Positions 16,745 through 25,044 of a stretch of DNA of 64,000 bases are shown here, in pieces (position 1 is the stretch's first letter; every line of letters starts with the position of its first letter). This DNA comes from Rossellomorea aquimaris (GTDB lineage: Bacteria; Bacillota; Bacilli; Bacillales; Bacillaceae_B): NCBI RefSeq assembly GCF_008180865.1, contig NZ_VTEX01000002.1:434001-498000 (forward strand), read 5' to 3'. A model generated the notes under the pieces. The model was given only the letters and a program-made list of their open reading frames with translations. It ran no database searches and was not told where the DNA came from. Both the position numbers and the translations under genes were made by a program.

Positions 16745-17986
16745 CTATCCATTCCCAGGCAAGAATATCCGAAACGTCGTCCCCACTCCCCGCTCGCTTT
16801 CCACCTGTACTTCCCCCTTCATCTGTTTGACAAGTTGATAGCAAACCGTCAAACCAAGTCCCGTCCCTTTTTCCTTGGTCGAGTAATAAGGTCTGCCCAA
16901 TACTTTGAGTTGGTCAGGTGGCATGCCGACTCCATTATCTTGGATGACGATCATAATCCGGCCGTCGTTTTGTAAAGTGGCTTTCGCCGTGATTTCTCCA
17001 TCTTCTTTTACCGCCTCGATGGCATTTTTCAGTAGGTTGAGCAGCACTTGCTTCACTTCGATCTTTATTCCTTTGATCATCAGGCCAGCTTCAATGTTTT
17101 TCTTGATTTCTATGCTGCTCATCACAGCATAAGTAGACATCACATCAACGGATTCATTCATGGTGTCGGTCAGACTGAACACCTCGTATTCCTCCGTCTG
17201 CGGCTTGGCAAGGGAGAGGTATTGATTAATGACGTCTTGGGCATGATCTAATTCTTGTATGGATATGTCGATGAAGCTCTTCTGTTCAGTCGTTAACGTT
17301 TCTCTCTGCAGAAGCTGCATGAATCCTCTTACGGTCGTCATGGGGTTTCGGATTTCATGGGCAACGGAGGCCGCCAATTGACTGACGATAGTAAACTTTT
17401 CAGCCTTCATAAGCTCTTTTTTTATCCTGTTATGTTCCAGTCGGTTTTCAATCAGATAAATCGTAAGGATCAACGTAATCCATATGATCAAGGTAGAGCT
17501 TGCGACAAGCGTGAGCTGCTCTATTTCATTGTTCTGAACTAAATAAAGGGACCTTGTAACCGGGATGAAGAAATAAAAGACGGAAATCAGGAGCATCTTG
17601 TTCTTCCAAGTCAACCTTTTATACCATTTCGATAAAGGGATCAGCAACACACCATAGATCGCATAATTCACGAGCAAAAACGTCATTACATGGTTGGTAA
17701 ATAAACCAATCAACAGCATGGCGATGAACATACTGAACCCCATTCTCTTACCACCATAGAGAAAGGCAAGGATGAAGGGAATCACTTTGAAATCGTACAC
17801 ATAACCGCTGGAGTATACAACGGGGAAGATCATTGTAAACAGTAACATAGCAAGATTCATGAGAAAGAACTTAAAGGAAAACCCTTTTGTATTGCTGTCC
17901 GATCCATTCGTAACCATTTGAAAAGCAAGAATCGTAAATAGGATAAATACCACATGCAAAATTAAATGATGGACAGTCTCAAACAT
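16745..17986 (-). CDS. KinB-like membrane sensor histidine kinase
   Basis: A 413-residue orphan kinase. Six hydrophobic segments fill residues 1-195, with the LYT-like GGKRMGFSMFIAMLLIG region. The H box VAHEIRNPMTTVRGFMQLL (about 213) is the form seen in Bacillus sporulation kinases. The ATPase region has NLLKNAIEAVKEDG, DNGVGMPPDQL and GTGLGLTVCYQLV. Size and layout match KinB. It probably feeds the Spo0 phosphorelay; this is an inference, as no response regulator is adjacent. It has its own ribosome site (AAAGGAGACC) and an F3-type terminator. Confidence 0.85.
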   Translation of the reverse strand: MFETVHHLILHVVFILFTILAFQMVTNGSDSNTKGFSFKFFLMNLAMLLFTMIFPVVYSSGYVYDFKVIPFILAFLYGGKRMGFSMFIAMLLIGLFTNHVMTFLLVNYAIYGVLLIPLSKWYKRLTWKNKMLLISVFYFFIPVTRSLYLVQNNEIEQLTLVASSTLIIWITLILTIYLIENRLEHNRIKKELMKAEKFTIVSQLAASVAHEIRNPMTTVRGFMQLLQRETLTTEQKSFIDISIQELDHAQDVINQYLSLAKPQTEEYEVFSLTDTMNESVDVMSTYAVMSSIEIKKNIEAGLMIKGIKIEVKQVLLNLLKNAIEAVKEDGEITAKATLQNDGRIMIVIQDNGVGMPPDQLKVLGRPYYSTKEKGTGLGLTVCYQLVKQMKGEVQVESERGVGTTFRIFLPGNG

Positions 17987-18110
17987 ATCAGGTCTCCTTT
18001 AAGAAAAAGAATCTTCTTTAATTCTTCGACATCCTTATCGGAAATCCTTTCCATTCATCACGAACATTCGACAAAAATCAATGGTTTTGGGCGATAGGTT
18101 CGTGAATACA

Positions 18111-18142
18111 AAAAGGCCTAGACGGACATTTCCTCTAAGCCT
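18111..18142 (-). terminator. Minus-strand terminator (second of two)
   Basis: On the minus strand AGGCTTAGAGGA pairs with TCCGTCTAGGCCT around a short loop, followed by TTTTTG. Lies behind a first hairpin at 18199-18240. Confidence 0.6.
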
Positions 18143-18198
18143 GTTCAATCAGATGAAAAAATTTGTCATTCATAACAACATCCGTTGTGTAGATAAGC

Positions 18199-18240
18199 AG
18201 CAAAGAACCTCCTCCCATTGCTTAGGCGGAGGTTCTTCGC
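18199..18240 (-). terminator. Hairpin after the DUF418 gene
   Basis: GCAAAGAACCTCC pairs with GGAGGTTCTTCGC around a 14-base loop, just after the DUF418 stop on the minus strand. Confidence 0.7.
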
Positions 18241-18254
18241 ATCCTTCAACTTAT

Positions 18255-19400
18255 TTAACTGTCTACATTTATGGTTTGTTTAATGGCTGATTTTTTCCTT
18301 AAAATAGTCTCAAATGGTCCTTTTATAGACCGTTGATCCATATAATGAGCAATTATTACGGTAAAAATCCAAACCAATACGGCAATCACATCACTCCATA
18401 ATTGATTGATGTGTCCACCAAGACCTCCAGCATAAGGGGCCAAAATCAAAACAAACAGAACGGACTGAAATAGATAAAAACTCAGTGAACGTTGTCCAAG
18501 TGCAGCAATAGACTTTGTAAAGCGCCCGCTTTTCCCTTCTACCTTAATGATAAAGAGTCCAATCAGTGCGGTCCATCCTACTCCACCCGCATAACCAGTG
18601 ATGGTATGAAGTGACTTTGCCATTACTTCCAATCCATCACTGTAACTCGTCCAAAACAATGATGACATCAACGCCATCGGGATACCGCCGGCCGTCGATA
18701 GGAAAAGTCCCAATATACCAACCGTGAGTAGTGCCTTCTTATGTCTTATAGGATGATCTATTACCTGAAAACGAGCAACTAAAATACCCATTAGCACTCC
18801 TGGGATCACTTGATAACTCAGAACAGGCGTGTAGAACATCCATTCAACCATTCGGGTAATTGATGCCTCGAAGGGATCTTTAATCGTGGCTGAATTCGTG
18901 ACTTCCATATTTAATGCATCAAAGCCCCTTGGCATGGACGGAGCAAACAAGCCCACTAAGACTAGAAAAAAAATCGTCAAAATGATGCTTTTTCTAGTCG
19001 ATAATCGAAGAAATAAACTCGCAAAAAGGAGAGCGATAAATCCATACACCCCTATAATATCTGCAAAGAATAGAGTGGCGTGGAAAAAGCCTATCACTAA
19101 CATCCAAGCTCCCCTACGCCTGAAAATTTTTTTCGTATCTTTCCAAGTGGTCCCTTTTCTCTCTTGCCCTTTATACACTTGATGGAGCCCATATCCAAAA
19201 AGGATGGCAAACAAAGGGAAGGCACGTCCATCAATGAAAACCTGCCTGAAAAATACAGTGAACTGATCGGTTAACGTAACTCCCAGGTCAGTTGAAAAGA
19301 TAAATTGATTCGCGTGAGCCAATGCAATAAACAACAACATAAAACCTCGTGCTAAGTCTGGTGTTAATTTTCTTTTTTTAACATGTGAGATTGGATTCAT
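18255..19400 (-). CDS. DUF418 domain membrane protein (YeiB-like)
   Basis: A 381-residue protein with about ten membrane segments. The N-terminus TPDLARGFMLLFIALAHANQF is the heparan-acetyltransferase-like/DUF1624-type start. The C-terminus has GQRSLSFYLFQSVLFVLIL and DQRSIKGPFETILR, typical of DUF418 (GPxExxxR). Members are widespread in Bacillus with no firm function; acyl transfer across the membrane has been suggested for related folds. Single gene with tandem terminators; upstream DNA carries a triplicated repeat unit. Confidence 0.88.
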   Translation of the reverse strand: MNPISHVKKRKLTPDLARGFMLLFIALAHANQFIFSTDLGVTLTDQFTVFFRQVFIDGRAFPLFAILFGYGLHQVYKGQERKGTTWKDTKKIFRRRGAWMLVIGFFHATLFFADIIGVYGFIALLFASLFLRLSTRKSIILTIFFLVLVGLFAPSMPRGFDALNMEVTNSATIKDPFEASITRMVEWMFYTPVLSYQVIPGVLMGILVARFQVIDHPIRHKKALLTVGILGLFLSTAGGIPMALMSSLFWTSYSDGLEVMAKSLHTITGYAGGVGWTALIGLFIIKVEGKSGRFTKSIAALGQRSLSFYLFQSVLFVLILAPYAGGLGGHINQLWSDVIAVLVWIFTVIIAHYMDQRSIKGPFETILRKKSAIKQTINVDS

Positions 19401-19432
19401 AATGTTCCCTTATCATTAATTATTTTGGTTCG

Positions 19433-19497
19433 GAAGCAGGGGGACGGTTCTGAAGCACGGGGACGGTTCTGAAGCACGGGGACGGTTCTTATGCTTC
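19433..19497. repeat. F1 half-palindrome, 19-bp unit repeated three times
   Basis: GAAGCACGGGGACGGTTCT occurs three times head to tail (19433-19451 with one difference, 19452-19470, 19471-19489), then TATGCTTC closes the palindrome. All other F1 copies have this unit once. It lies between the DUF418 and DUF3021 genes. Confidence 0.9.
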
Positions 19498-19530
19498 TAT
19501 GCTTTTGAAAGCAACAGACCCATTCATGTC

Positions 19531-19923
19531 CTATTGGTGCCGGGCTTTCAAATAAGCCCTTTTACGCCATGTAAAAATAAAATATGTAGTCAAGAATAAG
19601 ATAACTCCAACCTTATTAAAAAGGAAAAATACGTTCACTGCATCTCTGAAAGAATCAAGCGGATAAAAACCGCTCAGAAGTAAAGTTGGAAAAACAGTCA
19701 TCAGCATGGCCAAGTAATGAACCATAATTTGTTTTAAGAAACGCCATTTTTCAATTTCATATATGACGCTTGCCATTCCCAAGAAAAAAGCAATCAGACC
19801 ATAAAAGAAGAATGTGTTTGAAATAGCTGATGTCCCTTGGAGTTGATTCCATAGCAGAGAAATGATGATCGAGAAACCAAATGGAATGACTCCTCTGATC
19901 AATCCTTTTTTCAATAGTTTCAT
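19531..19923 (-). CDS. DUF3021-like membrane protein
   Basis: A 130-residue protein with four membrane segments. RGVIPFGFSIIISLLWN at the start, FFLGMASVIYEIEKW in the middle and FTWRKRAYLKAR at the end fit the DUF3021 family. DUF3021 genes usually stand next to a LytTR-type regulator; none is present here. The gene follows the DUF1648-type gene by 24 bases and has an AAAGGAG site. Function unknown. Confidence 0.7.
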   Translation of the reverse strand: MKLLKKGLIRGVIPFGFSIIISLLWNQLQGTSAISNTFFFYGLIAFFLGMASVIYEIEKWRFLKQIMVHYLAMLMTVFPTLLLSGFYPLDSFRDAVNVFFLFNKVGVILFLTTYFIFTWRKRAYLKARHQ

Positions 19924-19947
19924 TGTATGCTCCTTTCTTTACATCCT

Positions 19948-20418
19948 CTAATTTTTCAACGTTGCTGCCCAGAATAAATGGTAGATGGGGGCCATAAAAC
20001 AAATACACAATAGAACGATGGCCATTGAAAAAGGCAATCTTGACTCCATTCCAACTGCATTTCTAAGAAAGGCTTCATTAGCAAATATAAAGGTTATAGA
20101 ACCAAGGTGTTGAATGAGTACCATTACTTTATCGGCTTTTGCATATTGTATTTCTTTGTTCCCCTCCGTTAAATTAACATAGTTCAACTTCTCCGGTTTT
20201 TTGGCTACTAATCGAATAAGGAACCAGGTTAAAATACTTACAATGGGCATGATGAACAGGAAGTATTTTGAACCCCATTGATCAGGTTCTCCTTTACTAA
20301 AATGGATAGCGATTGTATTTGGAATCTCTGACCAAAGATAAAATAAATGAAAAGTATGATATAAAAGAATTGTAGTTGAGATTATTATAAGAGTTAATTT
20401 AAGAGGCTCGTTTCTCAT
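19948..20418 (-). CDS. DUF1648-type membrane protein
   Basis: The start at 20418 (MRNEPLKLTL) is chosen because GGGGTGACGG lies before it; the frame runs open to 20523 but those residues are polar and unlike the family. This gives about 156 residues with four hydrophobic segments. WSEIPNTIAIHFSKGEPDQWGSK (shortened) fits the DUF1648 motif (P..IP.H....G.PD.WG.K). Related proteins (SdpI-like) act in immunity or signalling, but the C-terminal SdpI part is not evident. First gene of a two-gene unit. Confidence 0.75.
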   Translation of the reverse strand: MRNEPLKLTLIIISTTILLYHTFHLFYLWSEIPNTIAIHFSKGEPDQWGSKYFLFIMPIVSILTWFLIRLVAKKPEKLNYVNLTEGNKEIQYAKADKVMVLIQHLGSITFIFANEAFLRNAVGMESRLPFSMAIVLLCICFMAPIYHLFWAATLKN

Positions 20419-20582
20419 TTGACCGTCACCCCATTGTATTTTTATTAAAACTTTCTCCCGTGCTTGGTAAGTACAATCAATCAAATATTTCCATCTATAT
20501 AAATTATACGTTTTACTTGTCATTTGGTTTCAACAACGAAAAAAACGGACCCTCTTCTAAAAGAAAGCCCATTTCCCTATTC

Positions 20583-20930
20583 TTAACTCAATTTAACTGG
20601 TGAATGTATATCATCAGAATCCCGGTAGGATCGATAAGTTACCAATTCCTTTCCATTTAATGTGCCATCCAGTTGTAAAATACGTCCCTTGGTTGTTTCT
20701 AAGTAGAATCGATAGTTGTTCACGTTCAATCTAAAAAAGGTATAGGTGTTGCCAAGAAGATGCTTCTTGATTTCATCTGTGTCGGGGTGTATCTGAATGA
20801 AATCCGCCAGCTCCTGAACGGAAGCTGTGGGAATATCAGCGATAGAATAGTACGTCCCCTTCATATTGTGTTTGAACTTATTCATTGCTGCCATTGCCCT
20901 GTCTTTTAGTTTTCTGCCAGCTAACTCCAT
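20583..20930 (-). CDS. Hypothetical protein
   Basis: A 115-residue soluble protein starting after GAGGAG. The N-terminus is basic and amphipathic (MELAGRKLKDRAMAAMNKFK). The rest has alternating strands such as TYTFFRLNVNNYRFYLETTKGRILQ (shortened). No family was recognised. It stands alone between the DUF1648 gene and a terminator region. The good ribosome site and codon use support it as real. Confidence 0.65.
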   Translation of the reverse strand: MELAGRKLKDRAMAAMNKFKHNMKGTYYSIADIPTASVQELADFIQIHPDTDEIKKHLLGNTYTFFRLNVNNYRFYLETTKGRILQLDGTLNGKELVTYRSYRDSDDIHSPVKLS

Positions 20931-21022
20931 ACGTCCACTCCTCTTTCGTTACTATTAAGAAGAATCCCCAATATCTCATAGAATAAACCGATATTTTTCC
21001 AACTGTCCTATCCCTATTTAAT

Positions 21023-21074
21023 GAAAAAGGACCATTCCTCTACGTGTTGTTTACAGCACGTAGAAGAATGGCCA
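21023..21074 (-). terminator. Long-stem terminator after the HEAT-like gene
   Basis: On the minus strand GGCCATTC and CTACGTG pair with CACGTAG and GAATGGTCC, followed by TTTTTC. Clear intrinsic terminator. Confidence 0.85.
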
Positions 21075-21093
21075 CAAGGGTTAGGACTCTGAA

Positions 21094-21639
21094 TTACTTC
21101 CAAATATCCATATACTTTTTTTTGTACTTTTTGTCGTCAACCGTATCAATCAGATCTAAAGCGGTTTGTTTGATAGACTCATCATTAAAATGATCATATA
21201 AATTCCTTATGTTTTGAAGGACGTCATTCCGGATTAAAGTAAAGTTTTTTTCATCTGTTCCTTTTTTAAAACGTTCAACCATATAATCCATAACCATTTC
21301 TTTTTGAGGTGTACCAGCAATTCCGACCTTCCAGATTGATTGGAGAGAATGCCTGGCCGTCACAAACTTTTCATCTTTTGTTACTTCCCACAACCTGGGG
21401 AAATCTTTCATCATCCTCATCTCTGGATCGCTGATGGCTAGGTTAGCTAAATACTGTGCTGCACGAGAGCGTTGATGGTTATCTTTATGAGTTAAGTCCT
21501 CTAATAGTTGATCCCATACTTCATATGCCCAATCAACTTTTCGGTCAGTTACCTTTAATATATATTGGTAGGCTTCATAACGCTCTTCTTTATCGCCTGA
21601 CTTAGAATGTTCAAATGCCAACTTTACTTGACTGTCCAT
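21094..21639 (-). CDS. HEAT-repeat-like helical protein
   Basis: A 181-residue, almost all-helical soluble protein. RSRAAQYLANLAISDPEMR and ARHSLQSIWKVGIAG look like HEAT/ARM-type helical pairs. The C-terminus is Lys-rich (DDKKYKKKYMDIWK). Such folds act as protein-binding scaffolds; a few bacterial relatives bind DNA lesions, but no motif shows that here. Good ribosome site (TAGGTGGG), followed by a strong terminator. Function unknown. Confidence 0.7.
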   Translation of the reverse strand: MDSQVKLAFEHSKSGDKEERYEAYQYILKVTDRKVDWAYEVWDQLLEDLTHKDNHQRSRAAQYLANLAISDPEMRMMKDFPRLWEVTKDEKFVTARHSLQSIWKVGIAGTPQKEMVMDYMVERFKKGTDEKNFTLIRNDVLQNIRNLYDHFNDESIKQTALDLIDTVDDKKYKKKYMDIWK

Positions 21640-21695
21640 TTTTATCCCACCTAATTTTCAATGCTCCGATTCATTTTATACATCGTCATAAAAAA

Positions 21696-22085
21696 TTACT
21701 GCTGTATCATCTGAATAAGGTTTCCACATGTATCGTCAAAGACAGCTATCGTGATATCTCCCATGGCGGTTGGCTCCATCGTAAACGTTACACCTTTTTC
21801 CACTAACCGCTCGTGCTCCTTGCGAATATCCGAAACTCCAAACATCGTTACGGGGATGCCGTCAGCGAATAATTTCTCTTGATACTCTTTCGCAGCCGGG
21901 TGCTCATTTGGTTCAAGTAAAAGCTCGGTCCCGTCCTGTTCATCAGGTGAAACAAGCGTAATCCACCGGTGTGCTCCTGTAGGAACATCATGCTTTTTCA
22001 CAAAGTCCAGGGTGTCCGTATAAAACGCTAATGCTTTGTCCTGGTCTTGAACGAATATACTGGTGATTATAATTTTCATCCTCAT
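21696..22085 (-). CDS. VOC (glyoxalase-like) family protein
   Basis: A 129-residue protein with the double beta-alpha-beta-beta-beta layout of the VOC superfamily. It begins KIIITSIFVQDQDKALAFYTD and ends TIAVFDDTCGNLIQMIQ, the usual last-strand motif with metal-ligand Glu replaced by Asn/Gln. Many such stand-alone VOC proteins have unknown substrates. It follows the ArsR gene by 55 bases with its own AAAGGAGG site, so both are likely expressed from the self-regulated ArsR promoter. Confidence 0.88.
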   Translation of the reverse strand: MRMKIIITSIFVQDQDKALAFYTDTLDFVKKHDVPTGAHRWITLVSPDEQDGTELLLEPNEHPAAKEYQEKLFADGIPVTMFGVSDIRKEHERLVEKGVTFTMEPTAMGDITIAVFDDTCGNLIQMIQQ

Positions 22086-22140
22086 TTGGCCTCCTTTAAT
22101 CGTTGCGATGGCAGTTTATCTTCTACCGATTTGTGATAAA

Positions 22141-22419
22141 TTAGTCTACCCATCCTTTCAATAAGTTTTCAAGTGGTTCTTTGTTAAACATAAGTACTCG
22201 ATATTTTCCCTTCCGTTCTGAAATGACGAGTCCTGCATCTTCCAATAGATTAAGATGTTTCGTGATCGCCTGTCGCGAAATGGAAAGGTTGTGCTTCATA
22301 ACGAGGCGTGCCGTAAGTTCATACAACGTCAGCTCGTTGCGGTCGGAAAGCTCATCCAGGATAAGCCGCCGAGTCGAGTCGCCAAGTGCTTTGAATATAG
22401 TGTCTTTGTCCCAAGTCAT
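22141..22419 (-). CDS. ArsR family regulator, apparently leaderless
   Basis: A 92-residue winged-HTH protein: FKALGDSTRRLILDELS, then LSISRQAITKHLNLLEDAGLV as recognition region and ERKGKYRVLMFN as wing. No metal-binding Cys pair is seen, so this is a non-metal ArsR type as often found beside SRPBCC or VOC genes. The promoter -10 ends six bases before the ATG, so the transcript would start at or near the ATG; no ribosome site exists. Palindromic operators lie in and upstream of the promoter. Confidence 0.9.
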   Translation of the reverse strand: MTWDKDTIFKALGDSTRRLILDELSDRNELTLYELTARLVMKHNLSISRQAITKHLNLLEDAGLVISERKGKYRVLMFNKEPLENLLKGWVD

Positions 22420-22425
22420 ATATTG

Positions 22426-22478
22426 ATTATATGCAACTTATTGGTTGCCCGTCAAGTATAAGCAACTATTTAGTTGCT
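22426..22478 (-). promoter_or_regulatory. ArsR promoter with two operators
   Basis: Minus-strand TTGACG (22450-22455) and TATAAT (22426-22431) have an 18-base spacer. GCAACTTATTGGTTGC (22433-22448) fills that spacer. A second palindrome, AGCAACTATTTAGTTGCT (22461-22478), lies just upstream, centres 29 bases apart. Binding of the ArsR product would shut its own promoter. Confidence 0.85.
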
Positions 22479-22553
22479 CAACAGTAGGAACATTATGATA
22501 TGATTCAGCTATATTCCCATTTAAAGATTTAGAGAGTCTTTAGGGATATAGAA

Positions 22554-22582
22554 AACACCAGAAACTTTTGGTTCTGGTGTTC
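22554..22582 (-). terminator. Terminator after the second VOC gene
   Basis: Minus-strand AACACCAGAA pairs with TTCTGGTGTT, followed by TTCTAT. Confidence 0.75.
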
Positions 22583-22655
22583 TCATCTTCTTAAAGCACC
22601 CGATCATTCAAGAATAAAGGTGGAGATCTAAATCATTTAAAGTCCCATTCACTAT

Positions 22656-23093
22656 TTAACTGATTTTCTCCGCCAACTCTAAAATAATCCCTTCTGGACC
22701 ACGAACGTAGCATAACTTATAACTTTCTTCGTACTGCTGTATCTCACTAAAGATTTCCGTGCCCTTCTTTTTCAAATTGCCAACAATCGTTTCAATATCT
22801 TCAACAGCAAAGCAAATATGTCGGATTCCCAGCGTATTTGCTAAAGGCTGCTGAATACCTTTTTCATCTGACGGTGTATAAAATTTGACCAGCTCTATCC
22901 ATGCCTGACCATCTGGCATCCCCAATCCTACACAAGCCGTTTTCACACCTTTAAGCCCCACTATTCTGTCCAACTGTTCTCCATCCAATTCCCATTCCGC
23001 TTGCACTACAAGTCCTAAATCAACAAAAAACGCCTTAGCCTCTGAAAGATCCTGTACGTTTATACTCACATGATCGATTCTATTGATTTTCAT
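22656..23093 (-). CDS. VOC (glyoxalase/lyase-like) family protein
   Basis: A 145-residue protein with two paralogous VOC halves. RIDHVSINVQDLSEAKAFFVD opens the first, with a metal-ligand His; LGIRHICFAVEDIE opens the second; GPEGIILELAEK carries the terminal Glu. The pattern His...Glu fits methylmalonyl-CoA-epimerase/lactoylglutathione-lyase-like enzymes. Substrate unknown. It lies between a terminator and an F2 palindrome and is probably a single-gene unit. Confidence 0.87.
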   Translation of the reverse strand: MKINRIDHVSINVQDLSEAKAFFVDLGLVVQAEWELDGEQLDRIVGLKGVKTACVGLGMPDGQAWIELVKFYTPSDEKGIQQPLANTLGIRHICFAVEDIETIVGNLKKKGTEIFSEIQQYEESYKLCYVRGPEGIILELAEKIS

Positions 23094-23158
23094 ATTTCAT
23101 ACCTCCTTTGTTCCTGTTATTTTCAATACCTGTATTCGTGTAAGGTTTCTTTGTGTGA

Positions 23159-23225
23159 ACCACAGGGACAGGTACCGTGGCTCTTATACAAAAACGAGCC
23201 CAAGGTGCCTGTCCCCATGGCTCCC
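23159..23225. repeat. F2 palindrome family, full copy
   Basis: GGGACAGGTACCGTGGCTC, a 12-base A-rich link, then GAGCCCAAGGTGCCTGTCCC. Each half is nearly self-complementary at GGTACC/GGTGCC and the two halves also pair. Starts a few bases after the stop of the lipoprotein gene at 23231 on the minus strand. Confidence 0.85.
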
Positions 23226-23230
23226 TTGGC

Positions 23231-23854
23231 TCAACCCTCCATATTCAACTTACCCATTAACTCAATAATCTCGTCTTCCTCCCCCGCACCAACCGAAACC
23301 TGCTCCGTATCCTCCACAATCCCCTTCGTATACTCTTCCATTGACCCCTCTATCTGCTCACTACTCGGCCAATGGGAAGGTACATCATACACATTAATCG
23401 TGCCGTCCCCATTACCGCTATAGGTGACGATCCCATCTGCCGTGATTTTCCCGCTTAACACAATGACGTCTTCAGGATAATCCACGCTGTTGTCATCATA
23501 AGGATTCAGCTGCTCCCCGGCTGAAATAAGTCGAACATTCAGTTCCCCTACACCTTTATTCCCGATCACTTGTAACCAGACGCGGGCGTATTCGATTTTC
23601 TCTGAAGGGTATATAGACAGAGGGTCTTCTGTGCTGCTCGATTGATCCTGGGACGCTGCGTCTTCCAAGTCCACCGAATCGACCGGTTCTTCAGCTTGTG
23701 CTTCTTCTAATGTGTCTCCCCCGCTATCTTCCTTTTTGCTTTCCTGTCCAGTCTCCTCCTGCTTTGTACTTCCTGTTGGCTTCGCTTCCCCACTGCACGC
23801 CATTAAAAGGAATGCAGTGACTACAATCATCATCACCAGCAGTCGTTTTTTCAT
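23231..23854 (-). CDS. Hypothetical lipoprotein
   Basis: A 207-residue protein with lipobox LLMAC (Cys near 20). A long acidic, Glu/Ser/Gly-rich spacer (residues 22-75) leads to a beta-rich domain: YARVWLQVIGNKGVGELNVR, DVIVLSGKITADGIVTYSG and INVYDVPSHW. This resembles other small Bacillus lipoproteins of unknown role. It overlaps the GrpB gene by four bases (ATGA) and is last in a three-gene unit. An F2 palindrome follows directly. Confidence 0.8.
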   Translation of the reverse strand: MKKRLLVMMIVVTAFLLMACSGEAKPTGSTKQEETGQESKKEDSGGDTLEEAQAEEPVDSVDLEDAASQDQSSSTEDPLSIYPSEKIEYARVWLQVIGNKGVGELNVRLISAGEQLNPYDDNSVDYPEDVIVLSGKITADGIVTYSGNGDGTINVYDVPSHWPSSEQIEGSMEEYTKGIVEDTEQVSVGAGEEDEIIELMGKLNMEG

Positions 23855-24405
23855 TTTCTCTCCCCCATTTCCGAGCTATCTAATACTCTTTGAATAAATG
23901 CTGCTTTCCCTTCCGAATAGGCTTCCCGATCGTCGGGAAATTGATGGGCCAGATGCTTTTTCAGCTCGGCATATTCTTCTCTTAATGAAGGATTTACGTT
24001 CAAACGATCCCGGAATGACCGCTGCTGTTCCCACCTTGGTTCACCTGTCAGCATGAGGTGTAGATGTGCAACACGTTTTTCGTTTTCCACTTTTATGAAA
24101 AACCTTCTCCACGGCCGGTTGTCAAGCTCTGCCGGTACATAATGCCATTCATCCTCCGCAAGTCTACCGGCGATTTCGTCAAGATCGTCAAAGGATGGGA
24201 TCATAGCCATCACGTCAATAATTGGCTTCGCAGGAAGGTCGCGGATCGCGGTACTTCCAACATGCTCTACTTCCTTTACACCAAAGGGACTCAAAGAGTG
24301 TAAGAGCTCCTTCACTTCAGCTCTTCCCGCCTCGATCCAGTCCGGGTTTGGAGGTTCAATCTCGATTGCTTCCACAGCCCATTTTGGCCACTTACGATTT
24401 TCCAT
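23851..24405 (-). CDS. GrpB (UPF0157) family protein
   Basis: A 184-residue protein of the nucleotidyltransferase-like GrpB family. The signature VEHVGSTAIRDLPAKPIIDV is at about residues 44-63, and RRFFIKVENEKRVAHLHLML follows. The fold is a polymerase-beta-like domain; some relatives carry CoaE or acetyltransferase fusions, and here a GNAT gene is adjacent (14-base overlap). Function is not established. Confidence 0.92.
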   Translation of the reverse strand: MENRKWPKWAVEAIEIEPPNPDWIEAGRAEVKELLHSLSPFGVKEVEHVGSTAIRDLPAKPIIDVMAMIPSFDDLDEIAGRLAEDEWHYVPAELDNRPWRRFFIKVENEKRVAHLHLMLTGEPRWEQQRSFRDRLNVNPSLREEYAELKKHLAHQFPDDREAYSEGKAAFIQRVLDSSEMGERK

Positions 24406-24889
24406 CCGTCAGAGTCACACCCTTCTCCAGTTCAATTTCATCCCTAATTGGAATCCCGTCATTCCCGATCAAGGGGATCTCAGGCTTTACCTTTCTCGCC
24501 TTCTCCACAGCGAACCGGTGAATAGTTGAAATCATGAAGCCCCTCTTTTGGTAAAATTTCAGTGCCTGCAGATTGTCATTGGTCGTAATCAGCGTGATGC
24601 GTTTACATCGATTCCCGGCAGCCACCTTTTCTACTTCTTTCATCAGTGCGGTGCCGACTCCCTTCTTTTCTTCCAAACTATCAAGGGAAATAATCTCGCA
24701 TTCTTCTTCTTTTACCACATATGTAATCAAACCTACGATTACGGTTTCTTCATTCAGGTAGGCAAATCCGTCTAAAGCAGCACAGTCATAAATCCCACTG
24801 GAAATGACCATCTCCGGAATGCCCCAATGCCGATTGAAGAATTCAACCAGGTTCTCTTTCGGCATCTCTTTAAGTGATACGATCCTCAT
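24392..24889 (-). CDS. GNAT family N-acetyltransferase
   Basis: A 165-residue protein. EKKGVGTALMKEVEKVA (about 72) is the acetyl-CoA loop, and NDNLQALKFYQKRGF (about 102) the second signature. The start at MRIVSLKE follows GGGGGAGAAGACGA. It is first in a tightly overlapping unit with grpB-like and lipoprotein genes. It is divergent from the lipoprotein at 25045. Substrate unknown. Confidence 0.87.
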   Translation of the reverse strand: MRIVSLKEMPKENLVEFFNRHWGIPEMVISSGIYDCAALDGFAYLNEETVIVGLITYVVKEEECEIISLDSLEEKKGVGTALMKEVEKVAAGNRCKRITLITTNDNLQALKFYQKRGFMISTIHRFAVEKARKVKPEIPLIGNDGIPIRDEIELEKGVTLTDGKS

Positions 24890-25044
24890 TCGTCTTCTCC
24901 CCCTTATCCGTTTCGTGAGCTACTCTACTGGAAGATACCATAGATTTAATTGTAAAAAAAGGAAAATACAAGAAACCATATGGTAGAATGGAATAAAATT
25001 CTCCATGTTTTATAAACTTCAAAAATACATGTATACAAGGAGCA

